Below, in pieces: positions 8,444-19,556 of a stretch of 64,000 bases of DNA. The notes under the pieces are model-generated. The model was given only the letters and a program-made list of their open reading frames with translations. It was not told where the DNA came from and did not search any database. Location of the stretch: assembly GCA_934095845.1 (NCBI GenBank), contig CAKOKS010000003.1:1-64000 (forward strand). The letters run 5' to 3'. The translations under genes were made by a program, and so were the position numbers. Numbering within the stretch: the stretch's first letter is position 1; each line of letters opens with the position of its first letter. This stretch comes from an uncultured Bacilli bacterium (GTDB lineage Bacteria > Bacillota_I > Bacilli_A > RF39 > UBA660).

Positions 8444-9349
8444 ATGGAAAAAATTTATAATAATGTTTCATTTTTTAGTCAAATTATTAATTTTATTATT
8501 AAATTGACTCCATATAAAAAGACATCTAATACAGTTAATGAATCGAAAAAATTCATAGAAAAAATAAAAGATAAAAAGTTTAAAAATAAAAAAAGTTATA
8601 ATTTTAAATTGGAATCTCAAATAAATAAAAAAATGAACATTTATACATTTAATGGCTCATTTGATAATTTAAAAGACGGAATACTTTTATATGTTCATGG
8701 AGGTTCATTTGTTGAAAATGCTAACTTATTTCAAATTAATTTTGCAAAAAAGATTGCATTAAAAACTAATACTACTCTTATCTTCGCAGATTATCCATTG
8801 GCACCTTTATCAAATTGTAAAGAAATGTTTGAACTCTTTCTAGATTTATATCAAAAAATAATAATGTATAATAAAAATATTTATTTTCTTGGGGATTCAG
8901 CAGGTGGTGGTTTTGTTATCTCACTTGCTAGTTATATAAAATCTAAAAAACTACCATTACCAAAAAAAATAATAGCTTTATCTCCATGGTTGGATATTTC
9001 TATGTCAGATGATAAAATTTATGAAGATGCAAAAAAAGATGTAATGTGTGGGGTAGATGGTACTAAGTATATGGGTAAACTTTGGGCAAATGATGTAAAA
9101 ACAAATGATTCCTTAATTAGCCCATTATATTTAGATGATTTAGATATTGGTGAAATAACAATAATTACTGGTGGATATGATATACTTAGATCACAATGTT
9201 TAGCATTTCATAAAAAATTAGAAAATCTTAAAATAAACCATAATTATATTTTTTACAAAAATCAAGGACATATTTTTGGGGTACTTCCTCATAAAGAAGG
9301 AAAGCTAGTTATTCAAGACATCGTAAATATTATTAAGGAGGATTGCTAA
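8444..9349 (+). CDS. Alpha/beta hydrolase, hormone-sensitive-lipase-type esterase
   Basis: 301 residues. The oxyanion motif HGGS (85-88), the nucleophile elbow GDSAGGG with S152, Asp246 in GGYDILRS and His276 in the QGHIF segment make a complete catalytic triad of the HSL/family IV esterases. The N-terminal about 70 residues form the usual cap. It probably hydrolyses short-chain esters; the true substrate is unknown. No signal peptide is obvious. The stop overlaps the next ATG by one base, so it is translationally coupled to the acyltransferase. Confidence 0.88.
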   Translation: MEKIYNNVSFFSQIINFIIKLTPYKKTSNTVNESKKFIEKIKDKKFKNKKSYNFKLESQINKKMNIYTFNGSFDNLKDGILLYVHGGSFVENANLFQINFAKKIALKTNTTLIFADYPLAPLSNCKEMFELFLDLYQKIIMYNKNIYFLGDSAGGGFVISLASYIKSKKLPLPKKIIALSPWLDISMSDDKIYEDAKKDVMCGVDGTKYMGKLWANDVKTNDSLISPLYLDDLDIGEITIITGGYDILRSQCLAFHKKLENLKINHNYIFYKNQGHIFGVLPHKEGKLVIQDIVNIIKEDC

Positions 9350-10356
9350 TGAGTGAATTTAAACCTTTACCATGGTATAAAGAATTGTTTATAAAAAAAT
9401 CCGAGTTACCAGAATATTATGTTAAGAAAAGAGCTTATTTGAGTACTCATGGTGATAAGCTATCAAATTTTAAATTTCAATCTAAGTTTCATAATATTTT
9501 GATGAAAGGATTTTCATTTAATAGAAAATATGTAGATAAACAAAATTATGCAATTATTGCTGATAAAACACATGATATAAATGGGCCTGTAATATATGCA
9601 GTAACTCATATAGGAAAGTTTGATTATCAAATTATAACAGAGGCTTTAAAAGTTCACACTATACCATTTGCAGGAGATCCAGAATTAACGTATAGGCAAT
9701 TTGATGGAGCCATATTTAATTTGAATGGAGTCGTATACATAGATACAAATTCTAAAACAGACAGAAAGGTAGCATATCAAACTTCATTAGATGTATTAAG
9801 AAATGGTTATAACTTATTAATTTTTCCAGAAGGAATATGGAATTTAAGTCCAAATAATATTGTTGAACCACTTTATCCAGGAGTTATTAATATGTCTATT
9901 GAAACTAACTCTCAAATAGTTCCAGTCGCGATTGAACAATATGGAAGTGACTTTTTAATAAATATTGGAGAGAATTATTCAATAACTGATATAACTGACA
10001 TCGATAAAAACAGATTTGAACTTAGAGATAAAATGGCAACTTTAAAATCTGAAATATTTGAAAACTATCCATCAATTCAAATAAGAGAAGAATTAGGAAC
10101 ATATGAAGAATTAAAAAAAGAATTTATTGAAACTAGATTAAATGAATATAAAAATCCCAAAACTAAGAAACCATATTTTACAGAAGAATTCATAGAAAAT
10201 AGAGTTTATAAAGAAAAAGGAGTAACAAAACCAAAAGACGCATTCTCTTATTTTGATAATATTGAATTAAATGAAAAAACAGAATTTATGTTTCAAGAAG
10301 ATGAATCTTTACCTAAAGAAATTCAAGAATCAAATGCAAATAAAATGAAAAGATAA
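9349..10356 (+). CDS. PlsC-like 1-acylglycerol-3-phosphate acyltransferase family protein
   Basis: 335 residues from ATG 9349 (AAGGAGG upstream; an in-frame TTG lies two codons earlier). The acyltransferase signature HX4D is H87-IGKF-D92 and the second block is FPEGIW at 159-164. Family members use acyl-ACP or acyl-CoA to acylate lysophosphatidic acid or similar acceptors at the membrane. It is about 100 residues longer than a standard PlsC, with a charged C-terminal extension rich in Glu and Lys. Co-occurrence with an esterase suggests lipid remodelling, which is inference. Confidence 0.85.
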   Translation: MSEFKPLPWYKELFIKKSELPEYYVKKRAYLSTHGDKLSNFKFQSKFHNILMKGFSFNRKYVDKQNYAIIADKTHDINGPVIYAVTHIGKFDYQIITEALKVHTIPFAGDPELTYRQFDGAIFNLNGVVYIDTNSKTDRKVAYQTSLDVLRNGYNLLIFPEGIWNLSPNNIVEPLYPGVINMSIETNSQIVPVAIEQYGSDFLINIGENYSITDITDIDKNRFELRDKMATLKSEIFENYPSIQIREELGTYEELKKEFIETRLNEYKNPKTKKPYFTEEFIENRVYKEKGVTKPKDAFSYFDNIELNEKTEFMFQEDESLPKEIQESNANKMKR

Positions 10357-10367
10357 GGAGTAAAAAT

Positions 10368-12209
10368 ATGTTAGTAATATTATTACCATTTGTAGGTATA
10401 TTACTTGATGCTTTAATATTTACACTTTTTAAAAAGAAAACTCAAGTAAAAAATCGAGAAACTTTACTATATAATAAGTTAATAATTATAAACCTGTTGG
10501 AATGTATATTTAATGTTTTAGCACTGTCATATGTATTAAAAGGTGGAAATATAGCTATATTTGGATTATTTCAAAAAATAGATATATGTTTGATGGTAAT
10601 ATGGGTTGGTCTAATCTTAAGATATATTTATTATGTATCTGAATTAAATATTTTTACACATTTTAGATATATTATAGATTGTCTATCTTTAATATCGACT
10701 TTACTAGTTTTTTTTCTTCCAATTGAACCTATAATTAGTAATGGAGTTGTAGATTCTAGTGGTATAAGTCCAATTATAGGATTTGGAACTATACTATTAT
10801 ATTCGATTATGATAATCTTATGTTTAATTTGTTCAGATATAAAAAATCCACATAATATAAAAAATAAAAAATATTATCCACTTTATGTACTAGTTATATT
10901 GGCAATTGTTGGTTTATGTATGCGTTTAATTATACCTGAATTAATTTTTGAACCATTTATTATGTCATATGTTCTTCTAATAATGTATTTCACAATTGAA
11001 AACCCAGATGTAAAAATGATAAGAGAATTAGAAGTGGCAAAAGATACAGCAGAAAAAGCTAACCGAGCAAAATCAGATTTCTTAAGTAGTATGTCACATG
11101 AAATAAGAACTCCATTAAATGCAATAGTTGGTTTATCAGAAGATATAACATTATATAAAGATGAAGTACCAAAAGAAGTATATGAAGATTCAATTGATAT
11201 ACAAAATGCATCACATACGCTTCTAGAAATAGTTGGAAATATACTTGATATAAATAAAATAGAATCAGATAAAATGGAAGTAATAGAAAATAAATATAAT
11301 TTCAGAGAAGAAATAGAAGGAATGGTACGAGTAACAATTACGAGAATAGGAGAAAAAAATATAAATTTTCACCTATATATAGCAGAAGATATACCATATG
11401 AATTAATTGGAGATAAAGGAAAAGTAAAAGAAATAATAAATAACTTGTTAACAAATTCAATTAAATATACTGATGAGGGAGAAATAAACTTAAAAATTAC
11501 TTGTGTAAATGATTTAAATAAAAATATAAGTAATTTAATAATCAGTTGCCAAGATACAGGAAAAGGAATAAAAGCAGAAAATATAAATAGATTATTTACC
11601 AAGTTTGATAGACTTGATGTAGAAAGAAACACAACAACAGAAGGAACAGGATTAGGTCTAGCAATAACAAAAGGCTTAACTGAAATGATGGGTGGTAAAA
11701 TAAATGTTCAATCACAATATGGAAAGGGATCTATATTTATAGTAACAATACCACAAAAGATAGCTGAAGTAGAAATGCCATTAACAAATACTCAAGTAAT
11801 AAATATTAAAAGAATAAATGAAGAATTAGTAGAAAGTTATAAAGGAAAAAGAGTATTAATAGTAGATGATAATAAATTAAATATAAAAGTAGCAAAAAAG
11901 GCAATAGAAAATTTTGGATTTATAATAGATGAAGCTACAGATGGAATAGAATGTTTAGAAAAAGTAAAAAATAATCCAAGATATGATTTAATACTAATGG
12001 ATATAATGATGCCAAATATGAGTGGAGAAACATGTTTAAAAAAGTTAAAGGAAGATGAAACATTTGATACACCAGTGGTAGCTTTAACTGCGGATGCAAT
12101 AGCAGGATCAAAAGAAAAATATATAAGCGAAGGATTTATAGATTATATTCAAAAACCATTTTCTAGAGAGCAAATAAAAGAAAAGTTAAGTAATATTTTT
12201 AAAAAGTAA
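10368..12209 (+). CDS. Hybrid sensor histidine kinase with receiver domain
   Basis: 613 residues. An N-terminal block of about seven membrane helices (1-215) is the sensor. It is followed by HisKA with the phospho-acceptor H244 in [11 protein letters not shown] and an HATPase_c domain (N-box [25 protein letters not shown]). A C-terminal REC domain has acceptor Asp545 in ILMDIMMP, the preceding acidic pair IVDDN and the conserved Lys in QKPF. No DNA-binding partner lies next to it, so the output is unknown. It is the last gene of the esterase-acyltransferase operon (12 nt spacing), hinting at membrane-state sensing. Confidence 0.93.
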   Translation: MLVILLPFVGILLDALIFTLFKKKTQVKNRETLLYNKLIIINLLECIFNVLALSYVLKGGNIAIFGLFQKIDICLMVIWVGLILRYIYYVSELNIFTHFRYIIDCLSLISTLLVFFLPIEPIISNGVVDSSGISPIIGFGTILLYSIMIILCLICSDIKNPHNIKNKKYYPLYVLVILAIVGLCMRLIIPELIFEPFIMSYVLLIMYFTIENPDVKMIRELEVAKDTAEKANRAKSDFLSSMSHEIRTPLNAIVGLSEDITLYKDEVPKEVYEDSIDIQNASHTLLEIVGNILDINKIESDKMEVIENKYNFREEIEGMVRVTITRIGEKNINFHLYIAEDIPYELIGDKGKVKEIINNLLTNSIKYTDEGEINLKITCVNDLNKNISNLIISCQDTGKGIKAENINRLFTKFDRLDVERNTTTEGTGLGLAITKGLTEMMGGKINVQSQYGKGSIFIVTIPQKIAEVEMPLTNTQVINIKRINEELVESYKGKRVLIVDDNKLNIKVAKKAIENFGFIIDEATDGIECLEKVKNNPRYDLILMDIMMPNMSGETCLKKLKEDETFDTPVVALTADAIAGSKEKYISEGFIDYIQKPFSREQIKEKLSNIFKK

Positions 12210-12224
12210 ATCATTTTTAATTTA

Positions 12225-12248
12225 AAACGAGATTTTACTCGTTTTTTA
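12225..12248 (+). terminator. Terminator after the hybrid kinase gene
   Basis: AAACGAG (12225-12231) and CTCGTTT (12238-12244) enclose ATTTTA and are followed by further T. Confidence 0.85.
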
Positions 12249-12278
12249 TTGACTTTATTCTCTAAAACATTATACAAT
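12249..12278 (+). promoter_or_regulatory. Promoter of the giant surface-protein gene
   Basis: TTGACT (12249-12254), 18-nt spacer, TACAAT (12273-12278). The -35 falls where a longer open frame would begin with TTG, which argues for translation from 12303. Confidence 0.65.
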
Positions 12279-12302
12279 TTTAGTATAGTAGGTGGTGCAT
12301 TT

Positions 12303-15300
12303 ATGAGTACAAATAATTTGAATGAAGATAGAAATTTCTATTTAACGTTAGAAGGACTAACATTAAAAGAAGCTGAAGAAAAATTAGAAAATAATAACAT
12401 AAAAAATTATAAAATAAAAAGAAATATTGATTTATCTACAAAGAGTGGTTGCATTTCTAAAATAGATTTAGATGATACTTTAACTTTGTATGTTTCTGAA
12501 AGAAGATTTATTTTAGTACTTCTACTTCTATTTTTTTTATGTAATTTAGTAGTTTTTACCTTTAATGGAACTATATCTACTTTATTTGGAACAAAAGCAC
12601 CAGTTATAAAAAGTGAAAGTCATGAATGGAGTATGAATACTTTAGTAAGTGTTAATAAAGATGCAATCATGAAAAATGAGCTTTCATATTATGAATATTG
12701 TGTAACAAAAAGCAAAAATACTTTAAAATGTAATTGGAAAAGAACAGATACTAAAAATATTCAAGTAAGTGTTACTGGAAAATGGTATGTATATTTTAGA
12801 GCCATAGATAAGAAAAATGTAAAAAGTAAAATAAGTAATAGGGAATATGTTCAAATAGATAATGAAGCTCCTATAATAAATGATGTTTCAGAACAACTAA
12901 CATTAAATTCTATCAAATTAATTGTTAAAGCAGTTGATAATCATAGTGGCATTGATAAATATTATTATAGTTTAGACGGTATTGATTTTATTGAATCAAA
13001 AGAAGAATATGTTTTTGAAAATTTATCACCAAATACAGAATATGAAATTACTATAAAAGTGTTAGATAAACTTGGAAACACTGTTGTATATAAGAAAAAA
13101 ATTAAAACAACTTCAGAATCATCTGAAGAAAATACAACAACAACTAAAAAAACAACAAAGAAGACAAATAAAAAAACAACAACTAAAAAAACTAAAACAA
13201 CAAGTTTTCCTTCGAAAATAGATACACCAACTATTGATTTATTAGATGTACCTAATGTTTTAGAATACAAATCTTCATACAACTTACCTAGTCATTATTC
13301 TTTTGGTAATAGTGATGGAACAGTAGAATGTCATTCTGGAAATCAAACTGTAACAAACACTAATGAATTATCCGTTGGTGAACATAATATAGTTTGTACA
13401 GCAACAAATAAAGAAGGTATAAGTGTTTCAGTTTCAAAGATAGTATTCGTTAGAATAACTGAATCTAATGAAGAAAATTTGGATGGTTGGGTATGGTTAA
13501 ATCTATATTATCCAGATGAATCAACAGACTGGGAATGGAAAAAGATAGATGAAAATGAAATAATGAGTGGTGACGATTTAAACTGGAATCCATATACAGG
13601 CCCAATATTAGTTAGAATAGAAGATATAGATAAAATATATATAAGATATAAACTTAATGGTAACGAGATTATAGAATCAAAGAGTGGATATTATGTAGAT
13701 ATTACACCTGAAAAAACTTCTTTACAAAATGGAGAAGAAACTAATGTAACTATCAATTATAGTAAAAACGTTGATAAAATAGAGTATCGAATTAATAATG
13801 GAAAGTGGATGGATTATCAAGATATATTCACTGTTAGTGCTAACACATTAATTACTGCTAAAATTACATATCATGAAAATGTTTATGACAGTGAAGGAAA
13901 TATATTGATAACAAAAACTAAGACAAAACAAGTTGAAGCATATATACAAGCAACAAATGAAATAGTTGATGCAGGTAAACTAGACATAAAAATCTATCCA
14001 TCATCAAAATATATTAATAATAGCCGAAAAGTAACTGTAACTATTGATTACGATGAAGATGCAACTTCAAAATACTATCAAATAGATAATGGAGGTTGGA
14101 TTCCTTATACAGGACCATTTCAAGTAGCAAAAGAAAGTTATATTTATGCAACTGCTTCAGGTAAAAGAACAATTTATCAAAATGGTGAATTAAAAGAATT
14201 CAATGTTACTGGAAATAAAAGTCTATTCTTAAGAGATAAATATTATGAAGTTTATATCACTTCTGGAAAAAGTCAATTAGATAGCACAGAAAAAACTTCT
14301 ATTAATATTGATACAAGTTATCATGCTGATTCAGTAGAGTATTCCTTAAACGGCAGTGATTTTCAAAAATATATTGGTGACTTTAATGTTTCTGCTAATA
14401 CTTTAATTACTGCTCGAGCAACATTTACATTAGATAATGGAGAAAAATTAATCGTTTATTCTAAAAAATATATTTATGAAGATAAATCATCACTTAGAGT
14501 AAGAATTAGACCTTCTAGATATTCTGTTGGTGGAAATGAAAAAACTACAATAAATATTACTACTAATTATAAAGCAGATACTATTGAATATAGTTTAGAC
14601 AATGGTAAAACATATAATAAGTACACAAAATCATTTACAGTAGAACCAAGTACATTTATTATTGCAAGATCAACTAAAAAGAATACTGATGGTTCAATAC
14701 AAACAACATATGATACAAGATACATTGAACGTGATAATGTTGGATTAGAAATAATTCCATCAGCTGAAAGAGCATTACCAAATACAAGTGTAACGGCAAA
14801 AATAATTACTTATTATGCGGTAGATAAAATAGAATATAGCTTAGATGGAACAAATTATTATGAATATAAAGGTTCAATTTTAATACCAGCAGGTCAAACT
14901 ATTTATGCTAAAGCTACATATGGAGATAAAGTAACTTATACAAGTACATTTATTGGTGTTATAAAACCATCTGATAGTTTAGAAGGACCTAAAATAACTG
15001 GAAATCCTTCTACAACAATTACTTCCAAAACATTAATAACAATAACTCCAAAGGAAGAAGCAGATAAAATATATTATTCAATCGATTTTGGACAATGGAA
15101 AGAATATACAGATGAATTTTATGTTAATAAAAATGTAGTTATTCAAGCATATTATGTAAGAAAAAGTGATGGTAAAACATCTAAAACATCTTATTATTAC
15201 GTTCAAAATATACATAATGGAGCTACACCTTATGTAAGAATAGATGCATCTCCAAGTGAATATTTATATAGTGATCAAGACGAAGTAACAGTACATATAT

Positions 15301-18300
15301 CAGCTACAGATTATGATACTTTAAAATATAGTTTAGATGGTAAAATTTATGAAGATTATATTGATCCAATAAAAATTCAAACTAGTACAACAATATATGC
15401 TAAAGCTACAAATAAATATGGTGCAACAATTGAAAAATTAAGAATAAGAACCAAAACACCTAGTAAAAAGATAGATAATTTACTAGTTTCAATAATGGCA
15501 AATCCAAATGAAAATAATTTAAAAGGAATTATAAATAAAACAAATATAAAATTGCTATATGGCAAAGATGTTGAAAAAGCATATTATAAAATTGGTGAAT
15601 CAGGAGAATGGAAAGAGTATACTGGTGAATTTGAAATTACTAAAAATACAACAATATATGCCTATGTAACTTCAGCAACTGGAACTGGAGAAAATGCAAA
15701 ACAAATCGATTTTTTAACAGATAGCATTCCAGAACCAATTATAAAACATACTCCAACTTCATTAGCAGAATCTGTTTCTGTTAGCATTGAGTATTCGCCT
15801 AATGCTTCCAAGAAAAAATACAAAATTGATAATGGTGAATGGCAAGATTATACTGGATCATTTACTGTAACGGAGAATTCAATTATAACAGCTTATAGTG
15901 AAGATGTTTTAGGAAATAATAGTCAAAGTACTCATGAAATAGATAATATAACGAACTTTCCAAGATTTACTATAATTGATATGGGGGATTACTATTTAAT
16001 AAGATTAAATTATCCTACAGAATCTTTAGAAAGTGAAAGAGAATATAAGTGGAAAGAAAATGGAACTTGGCGACAATATGATAAACATGGAATACTTTTA
16101 ATAAAACATGATCGAGCAAGTGATATAGTTACTCCAAATGGAGTTAAAATAAAAGACGATCAAGGAAATGAAGTATTGGTAACTGATCATTATTATATTT
16201 TAGACAGTGACATTTTAAATATAAAAGAAGATTTATTTATGAGATGGGGAACTAAAAAAATAGATGCTCCTAAAATTATTAGTAGTAATGAAGAAATTAC
16301 TAAAGAATTAGAATCTACAATAGTTTATAATAAAAGATTAGTTAAAAAATATTATCGTATAATTGATGAAAATAATAATGATACAGGTTGGTTAGAATAC
16401 AATAAAAATATCAAAATAACTTCTAACTGTGTTATTTATGCCAAGGGTGAAGATAAATATGGTCAAGCTAGTAACATTGCTTCTCTTGAAATAACAAACA
16501 TTGATTCAGAAGAACCAATAATAAATGTTAAGGGAGATTTAACTAGTAGAAAAAGAATCGTTAATTTATTTATTTCTGCAATCGATGATCAAAAAATTGA
16601 TACAGTAAGGTATGCCGAGGGTAAACAAGATATAAAATATTTTGAAAAAACCGGTATAAATATAAATAACAATAGTAATTTAAAAATAACTAAAAATGGT
16701 ATATATACAATATATGCTTTAGACAGTGTTGGAAATGAAACAATAAAAGAAGTTGAAGTAACTAACATTGTTGATAAAGTTACTATTGAAATTGATGTTT
16801 TAACTAAAGATTTATCTGATTCAGTAAAAGTTAACATTGATTATGGTGAATCCCCAATAAGAAAGTATAAAATAGGAAATTCAAATACTTTAGAATATAA
16901 TGGTACAATTACTTTAAATTCTCAAGATGTTAAAAAGTACATGAATGATGATTATTCAATAACAATTTATGCTTATGGAAAAGATTATGACGATTCAGAT
17001 ATTCAAGCAGAAGAAACTATTTACAATTTAGATTTAAAAATACCTGAAGAACCAAAAATAGTATCTAATGGAGGATATCCTATCTTAGATAATAACGGAT
17101 TATCTTTAAGTTATGTTCATCAACTAAAATTTGATAATAGATTCGATGATGTAGAAAATTACTATAGTATAGATGATGGACAAACATGGCAAGAATATAA
17201 GAAACCATTTGAATTATTAACTGGAAAAATATTAACTAAATCTGTAAGAAAATCAAGTGGTTTAACCGTTACAAGTGAAATTCTAGTTGAACTTCCAAAT
17301 GATGCAATTAAACAAAGTATGTTTGATGGTAATATTTTAAGCGGAGATGTTATTGAAAAAAATACATATCAATTATTTAAAGTTTCTAAACTTGCTTACG
17401 GATTAAAAACAAGAATATTTAATGGAAATATCGTATCTGATAATGCCTATATTGAAATATATGATAAGAATGATACTTTATTAGAAAAAGATAACTTAAT
17501 TGCTAAAGTAAATGAGTTTACAATTCCTGAAGAAGCAAGCTATGTTAAAATAGTAGCAGGTGATAAAGATTTAGAAGTAAATGAAATAAAAATAGAAATT
17601 GCAAATGAATCAAAATCATATCCGATTATAATGGTAAATGACTCAAATTGGACTGATAATAAAACTGTTTCAATAAAATATTTTGGTAACTATAAAAATG
17701 AATACAGTTTAGATGATGGAAATACATGGATTACTTATGAAAAGCCATTTGAAATTGATAAAAAAGTAACAATTATTGCAAGGTCAATTAGTGATGATGT
17801 TCAAGTAACCAGCAGTGTTTTAAAAATTAATAAAGTAAAAGAAGATGCAACTTTAACTCTAACAAATGAAAGTGTTGAAACTGGATATTCAGTAAAAAAT
17901 GCAATTGTTGGTTATAGTTATAATGGAGATGCAGAATTAGAAGTTATATCTGATGATGAAAAAATTGCAACTGCTCAAATAGAAGGAAATAGAATCAATA
18001 TTATTCCTGGTAAAATAATAGGTGAAACAACAATTAAAGTTAAGGCTTGTGGCGGAACAAAATATAAAGATATTATAAAAACAATAAAGGTAGTAAATAA
18101 AATCTATCCAGTTCTTGAAATTGAAAACTATACTACTTCAGGAAAAACAATAAAGATAAAATATAAATACGTTGGGGATGGAAAAGTTACTTCAATAACT
18201 ACAAGTAATGAAGCAATAGCTAGCTTATCTTATGATTTAGGAGAAGAAACAATTGAAATGACTGCTAATTCAATTGGAAGTGTACAACTAACAATAAAGG

Positions 18301-19082
18301 CTGAAAGTGGGGTTAATTACTCAAGTGCAGAATTAATAAAAACTGTTAACTTTGGATCAGTAATTGATTCAAATAGTACAGCTTTCCAATCAGCATTAGA
18401 AACTTGGGGTACAATAGGAACTGCTACAGATGCAAATTGGTATGGCTCAATGACTGATGGTTATAATTCTAATGGAGTATATACAATAATTGAAACTGTT
18501 AATACAAATAACTTCACTGGATATTATTTTAGAGAAAAAGACGAAAATGGTAATTATGTTACTCCTAAATATAAAGATATTGCTTTAGAGTTTGAAATGA
18601 CTAGTACCGATAGTGATGATGATGCTATGGGAGTAATGATAAGATTTAATCCATCAACTACTAAAAATTATTGGTCAGGATATATGTTGTTATTAGATAA
18701 ACATGATAATCCTGATGGAATTGGAAATGGTGCTTACAATGGATTATGGAGAGCAAATAACAAGCAATTCTCATATAATGGATTAACTTCAAGTTCAAAA
18801 TTAACAGTAAATTCAAGAGTTGTATGGTCTAGAAATAATTGGCAAAAATACCGTGTTCAAGTAAGTGATAATAAATTAACTGTTTGGAGATGGGAATTAA
18901 ATTCTGCAGGAAGTTATCCTATGGATAATGCTCACAAAATATTTGAATACACAGATAAATCTTCTAGTAAAATAAAAGAAGGGTCTTATGGATTCTGGTG
19001 TTATTCACAAGCTTATGCACAATTTAGAAATTTTACAGCTATGACTACTTCTACAGATGAAATGGAAATTACTTTAGAATAA
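12303..19082 (+). CDS. Giant repeat-containing surface protein with cytoplasmic PASTA-like domain and lectin-like C-terminus
   Basis: 2,259 residues from ATG 12303 (GGTGG upstream). Residues about 16-66 resemble a PASTA domain (LEGLTLKEAEEKL then DTLTLYVSE). A single membrane helix follows (about 69-86) with SERR before it, so the PASTA-like part should be inside and the rest outside. Next come a fibronectin-III-like domain, a Thr/Lys linker (nt 13130-13205), an HYR-like domain, then about 14 repeats of the type Y-S-L-D-x-G-x-W-x-x-Y resembling the chitobiase C-terminal (CHB_HEX_C) fold. After two BIG2-like domains the last ~230 residues look like a LamG/concanavalin-type beta-sandwich. Likely an adhesin or glycan-binding stalk. 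No sortase tail is seen. The downstream small gene is in the same operon. Confidence 0.85.
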   Translation: MSTNNLNEDRNFYLTLEGLTLKEAEEKLENNNIKNYKIKRNIDLSTKSGCISKIDLDDTLTLYVSERRFILVLLLLFFLCNLVVFTFNGTISTLFGTKAPVIKSESHEWSMNTLVSVNKDAIMKNELSYYEYCVTKSKNTLKCNWKRTDTKNIQVSVTGKWYVYFRAIDKKNVKSKISNREYVQIDNEAPIINDVSEQLTLNSIKLIVKAVDNHSGIDKYYYSLDGIDFIESKEEYVFENLSPNTEYEITIKVLDKLGNTVVYKKKIKTTSESSEENTTTTKKTTKKTNKKTTTKKTKTTSFPSKIDTPTIDLLDVPNVLEYKSSYNLPSHYSFGNSDGTVECHSGNQTVTNTNELSVGEHNIVCTATNKEGISVSVSKIVFVRITESNEENLDGWVWLNLYYPDESTDWEWKKIDENEIMSGDDLNWNPYTGPILVRIEDIDKIYIRYKLNGNEIIESKSGYYVDITPEKTSLQNGEETNVTINYSKNVDKIEYRINNGKWMDYQDIFTVSANTLITAKITYHENVYDSEGNILITKTKTKQVEAYIQATNEIVDAGKLDIKIYPSSKYINNSRKVTVTIDYDEDATSKYYQIDNGGWIPYTGPFQVAKESYIYATASGKRTIYQNGELKEFNVTGNKSLFLRDKYYEVYITSGKSQLDSTEKTSINIDTSYHADSVEYSLNGSDFQKYIGDFNVSANTLITARATFTLDNGEKLIVYSKKYIYEDKSSLRVRIRPSRYSVGGNEKTTINITTNYKADTIEYSLDNGKTYNKYTKSFTVEPSTFIIARSTKKNTDGSIQTTYDTRYIERDNVGLEIIPSAERALPNTSVTAKIITYYAVDKIEYSLDGTNYYEYKGSILIPAGQTIYAKATYGDKVTYTSTFIGVIKPSDSLEGPKITGNPSTTITSKTLITITPKEEADKIYYSIDFGQWKEYTDEFYVNKNVVIQAYYVRKSDGKTSKTSYYYVQNIHNGATPYVRIDASPSEYLYSDQDEVTVHISATDYDTLKYSLDGKIYEDYIDPIKIQTSTTIYAKATNKYGATIEKLRIRTKTPSKKIDNLLVSIMANPNENNLKGIINKTNIKLLYGKDVEKAYYKIGESGEWKEYTGEFEITKNTTIYAYVTSATGTGENAKQIDFLTDSIPEPIIKHTPTSLAESVSVSIEYSPNASKKKYKIDNGEWQDYTGSFTVTENSIITAYSEDVLGNNSQSTHEIDNITNFPRFTIIDMGDYYLIRLNYPTESLESEREYKWKENGTWRQYDKHGILLIKHDRASDIVTPNGVKIKDDQGNEVLVTDHYYILDSDILNIKEDLFMRWGTKKIDAPKIISSNEEITKELESTIVYNKRLVKKYYRIIDENNNDTGWLEYNKNIKITSNCVIYAKGEDKYGQASNIASLEITNIDSEEPIINVKGDLTSRKRIVNLFISAIDDQKIDTVRYAEGKQDIKYFEKTGININNNSNLKITKNGIYTIYALDSVGNETIKEVEVTNIVDKVTIEIDVLTKDLSDSVKVNIDYGESPIRKYKIGNSNTLEYNGTITLNSQDVKKYMNDDYSITIYAYGKDYDDSDIQAEETIYNLDLKIPEEPKIVSNGGYPILDNNGLSLSYVHQLKFDNRFDDVENYYSIDDGQTWQEYKKPFELLTGKILTKSVRKSSGLTVTSEILVELPNDAIKQSMFDGNILSGDVIEKNTYQLFKVSKLAYGLKTRIFNGNIVSDNAYIEIYDKNDTLLEKDNLIAKVNEFTIPEEASYVKIVAGDKDLEVNEIKIEIANESKSYPIIMVNDSNWTDNKTVSIKYFGNYKNEYSLDDGNTWITYEKPFEIDKKVTIIARSISDDVQVTSSVLKINKVKEDATLTLTNESVETGYSVKNAIVGYSYNGDAELEVISDDEKIATAQIEGNRINIIPGKIIGETTIKVKACGGTKYKDIIKTIKVVNKIYPVLEIENYTTSGKTIKIKYKYVGDGKVTSITTSNEAIASLSYDLGEETIEMTANSIGSVQLTIKAESGVNYSSAELIKTVNFGSVIDSNSTAFQSALETWGTIGTATDANWYGSMTDGYNSNGVYTIIETVNTNNFTGYYFREKDENGNYVTPKYKDIALEFEMTSTDSDDDAMGVMIRFNPSTTKNYWSGYMLLLDKHDNPDGIGNGAYNGLWRANNKQFSYNGLTSSSKLTVNSRVVWSRNNWQKYRVQVSDNKLTVWRWELNSAGSYPMDNAHKIFEYTDKSSSKIKEGSYGFWCYSQAYAQFRNFTAMTTSTDEMEITLE

Positions 19083-19094
19083 GGAGATGAAAAT

Positions 19095-19469
19095 ATGGAT
19101 AAAAAGTTAAAAAAGAGAATTATAATTTTAAGTGTATTATTATTGATAATAATATTTTCACTTATTCTTTCAATATCATTTAGTAGTAAAAATAATTATA
19201 AATCCATTGCCTTAAATAAAGTAAATATTGTTAATGTCAATATTGATGAAGCTGATGGTATATATACATATTCTTCAACTATAATTGCTAAAGAAGATAT
19301 AACTTTAAATAGATTAAACATTATATTTAAAGACGAAGATGGAAATACAATCGAAAGTCTATTTGGATATATTAACAAATCTTTAAAAGAAAATGAGGAG
19401 TATAAAGTAGTTTCTTCTACTGATATTGACTTAACAAATGTTAAAGATATTGAATATACTTTGAATTAA
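19095..19469 (+). CDS. Small membrane-anchored extracellular protein
   Basis: 124 residues. A basic N-terminus and one membrane helix (about 9-30) precede an extracellular beta-rich domain of about 90 residues that resembles FxLYD-type domains (an N-I-x-F-K-D-E-D-G-N-T segment in the middle). AAGGAG lies before the ATG, 12 nt after the giant surface gene, so the two are co-transcribed. Function unknown; it may assist or accompany the surface protein. Confidence 0.75.
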   Translation: MDKKLKKRIIILSVLLLIIIFSLILSISFSSKNNYKSIALNKVNIVNVNIDEADGIYTYSSTIIAKEDITLNRLNIIFKDEDGNTIESLFGYINKSLKENEEYKVVSSTDIDLTNVKDIEYTLN

Positions 19470-19492
19470 TGAACCAATTTGGTTCATTTTTT
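19470..19492 (+). terminator. Terminator of the giant surface-protein operon
   Basis: TGAACCA and TGGTTCA pair at 19470-19486 around an ATT loop, followed by a T-run. Confidence 0.85.
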
Positions 19493-19493
19493 C

Positions 19494-19522
19494 TTGACTA
19501 ATAATAATCATTTTGTTATTAT
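19494..19522 (+). promoter_or_regulatory. Promoter of the metal-exporter/Fur operon
   Basis: TTGACT (19494-19499), 17-nt spacer, TATTAT (19517-19522). The spacer and -10 also form an interrupted inverted repeat (ATAATAA and TTATTAT). Confidence 0.6.
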
Positions 19523-19547
19523 CTAAATGCAACTTATTTGCATTTAG
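19523..19547 (+). promoter_or_regulatory. Inverted repeat, candidate Fur-family operator
   Basis: CTAAATGCAA (19523-19532) and TTGCATTTAG (19538-19547) form a perfect 10-bp inverted repeat with a CTTAT spacer, directly after the -10 element. The right arm runs into the AGGAGG ribosome binding site, so the RNA hairpin could also hide it. Its position fits autoregulation by the Fur-type protein encoded downstream. Confidence 0.6.
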
Positions 19548-19556
19548 GAGGCTTTT

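Noticed and set aside
12249..12302. TTG start of the giant surface gene at 12249
   Set aside because: The TTG is part of a -35 element (TTGACT) and the -10 lies inside the proposed coding extension.
13130..13205. Repetitive ACAACAACTAAAAAAAC-type DNA, considered as a CRISPR or tandem-repeat locus
   Set aside because: It is in frame and encodes the Thr/Lys linker of the surface protein; there are no spacers or regular repeat units.
12965..13282. Minus-strand open frame of 105 codons inside the giant surface gene
   Set aside because: It is the complement of the Thr/Lys-rich linker; no ribosome binding site or promoter, and the plus strand is clearly coding.
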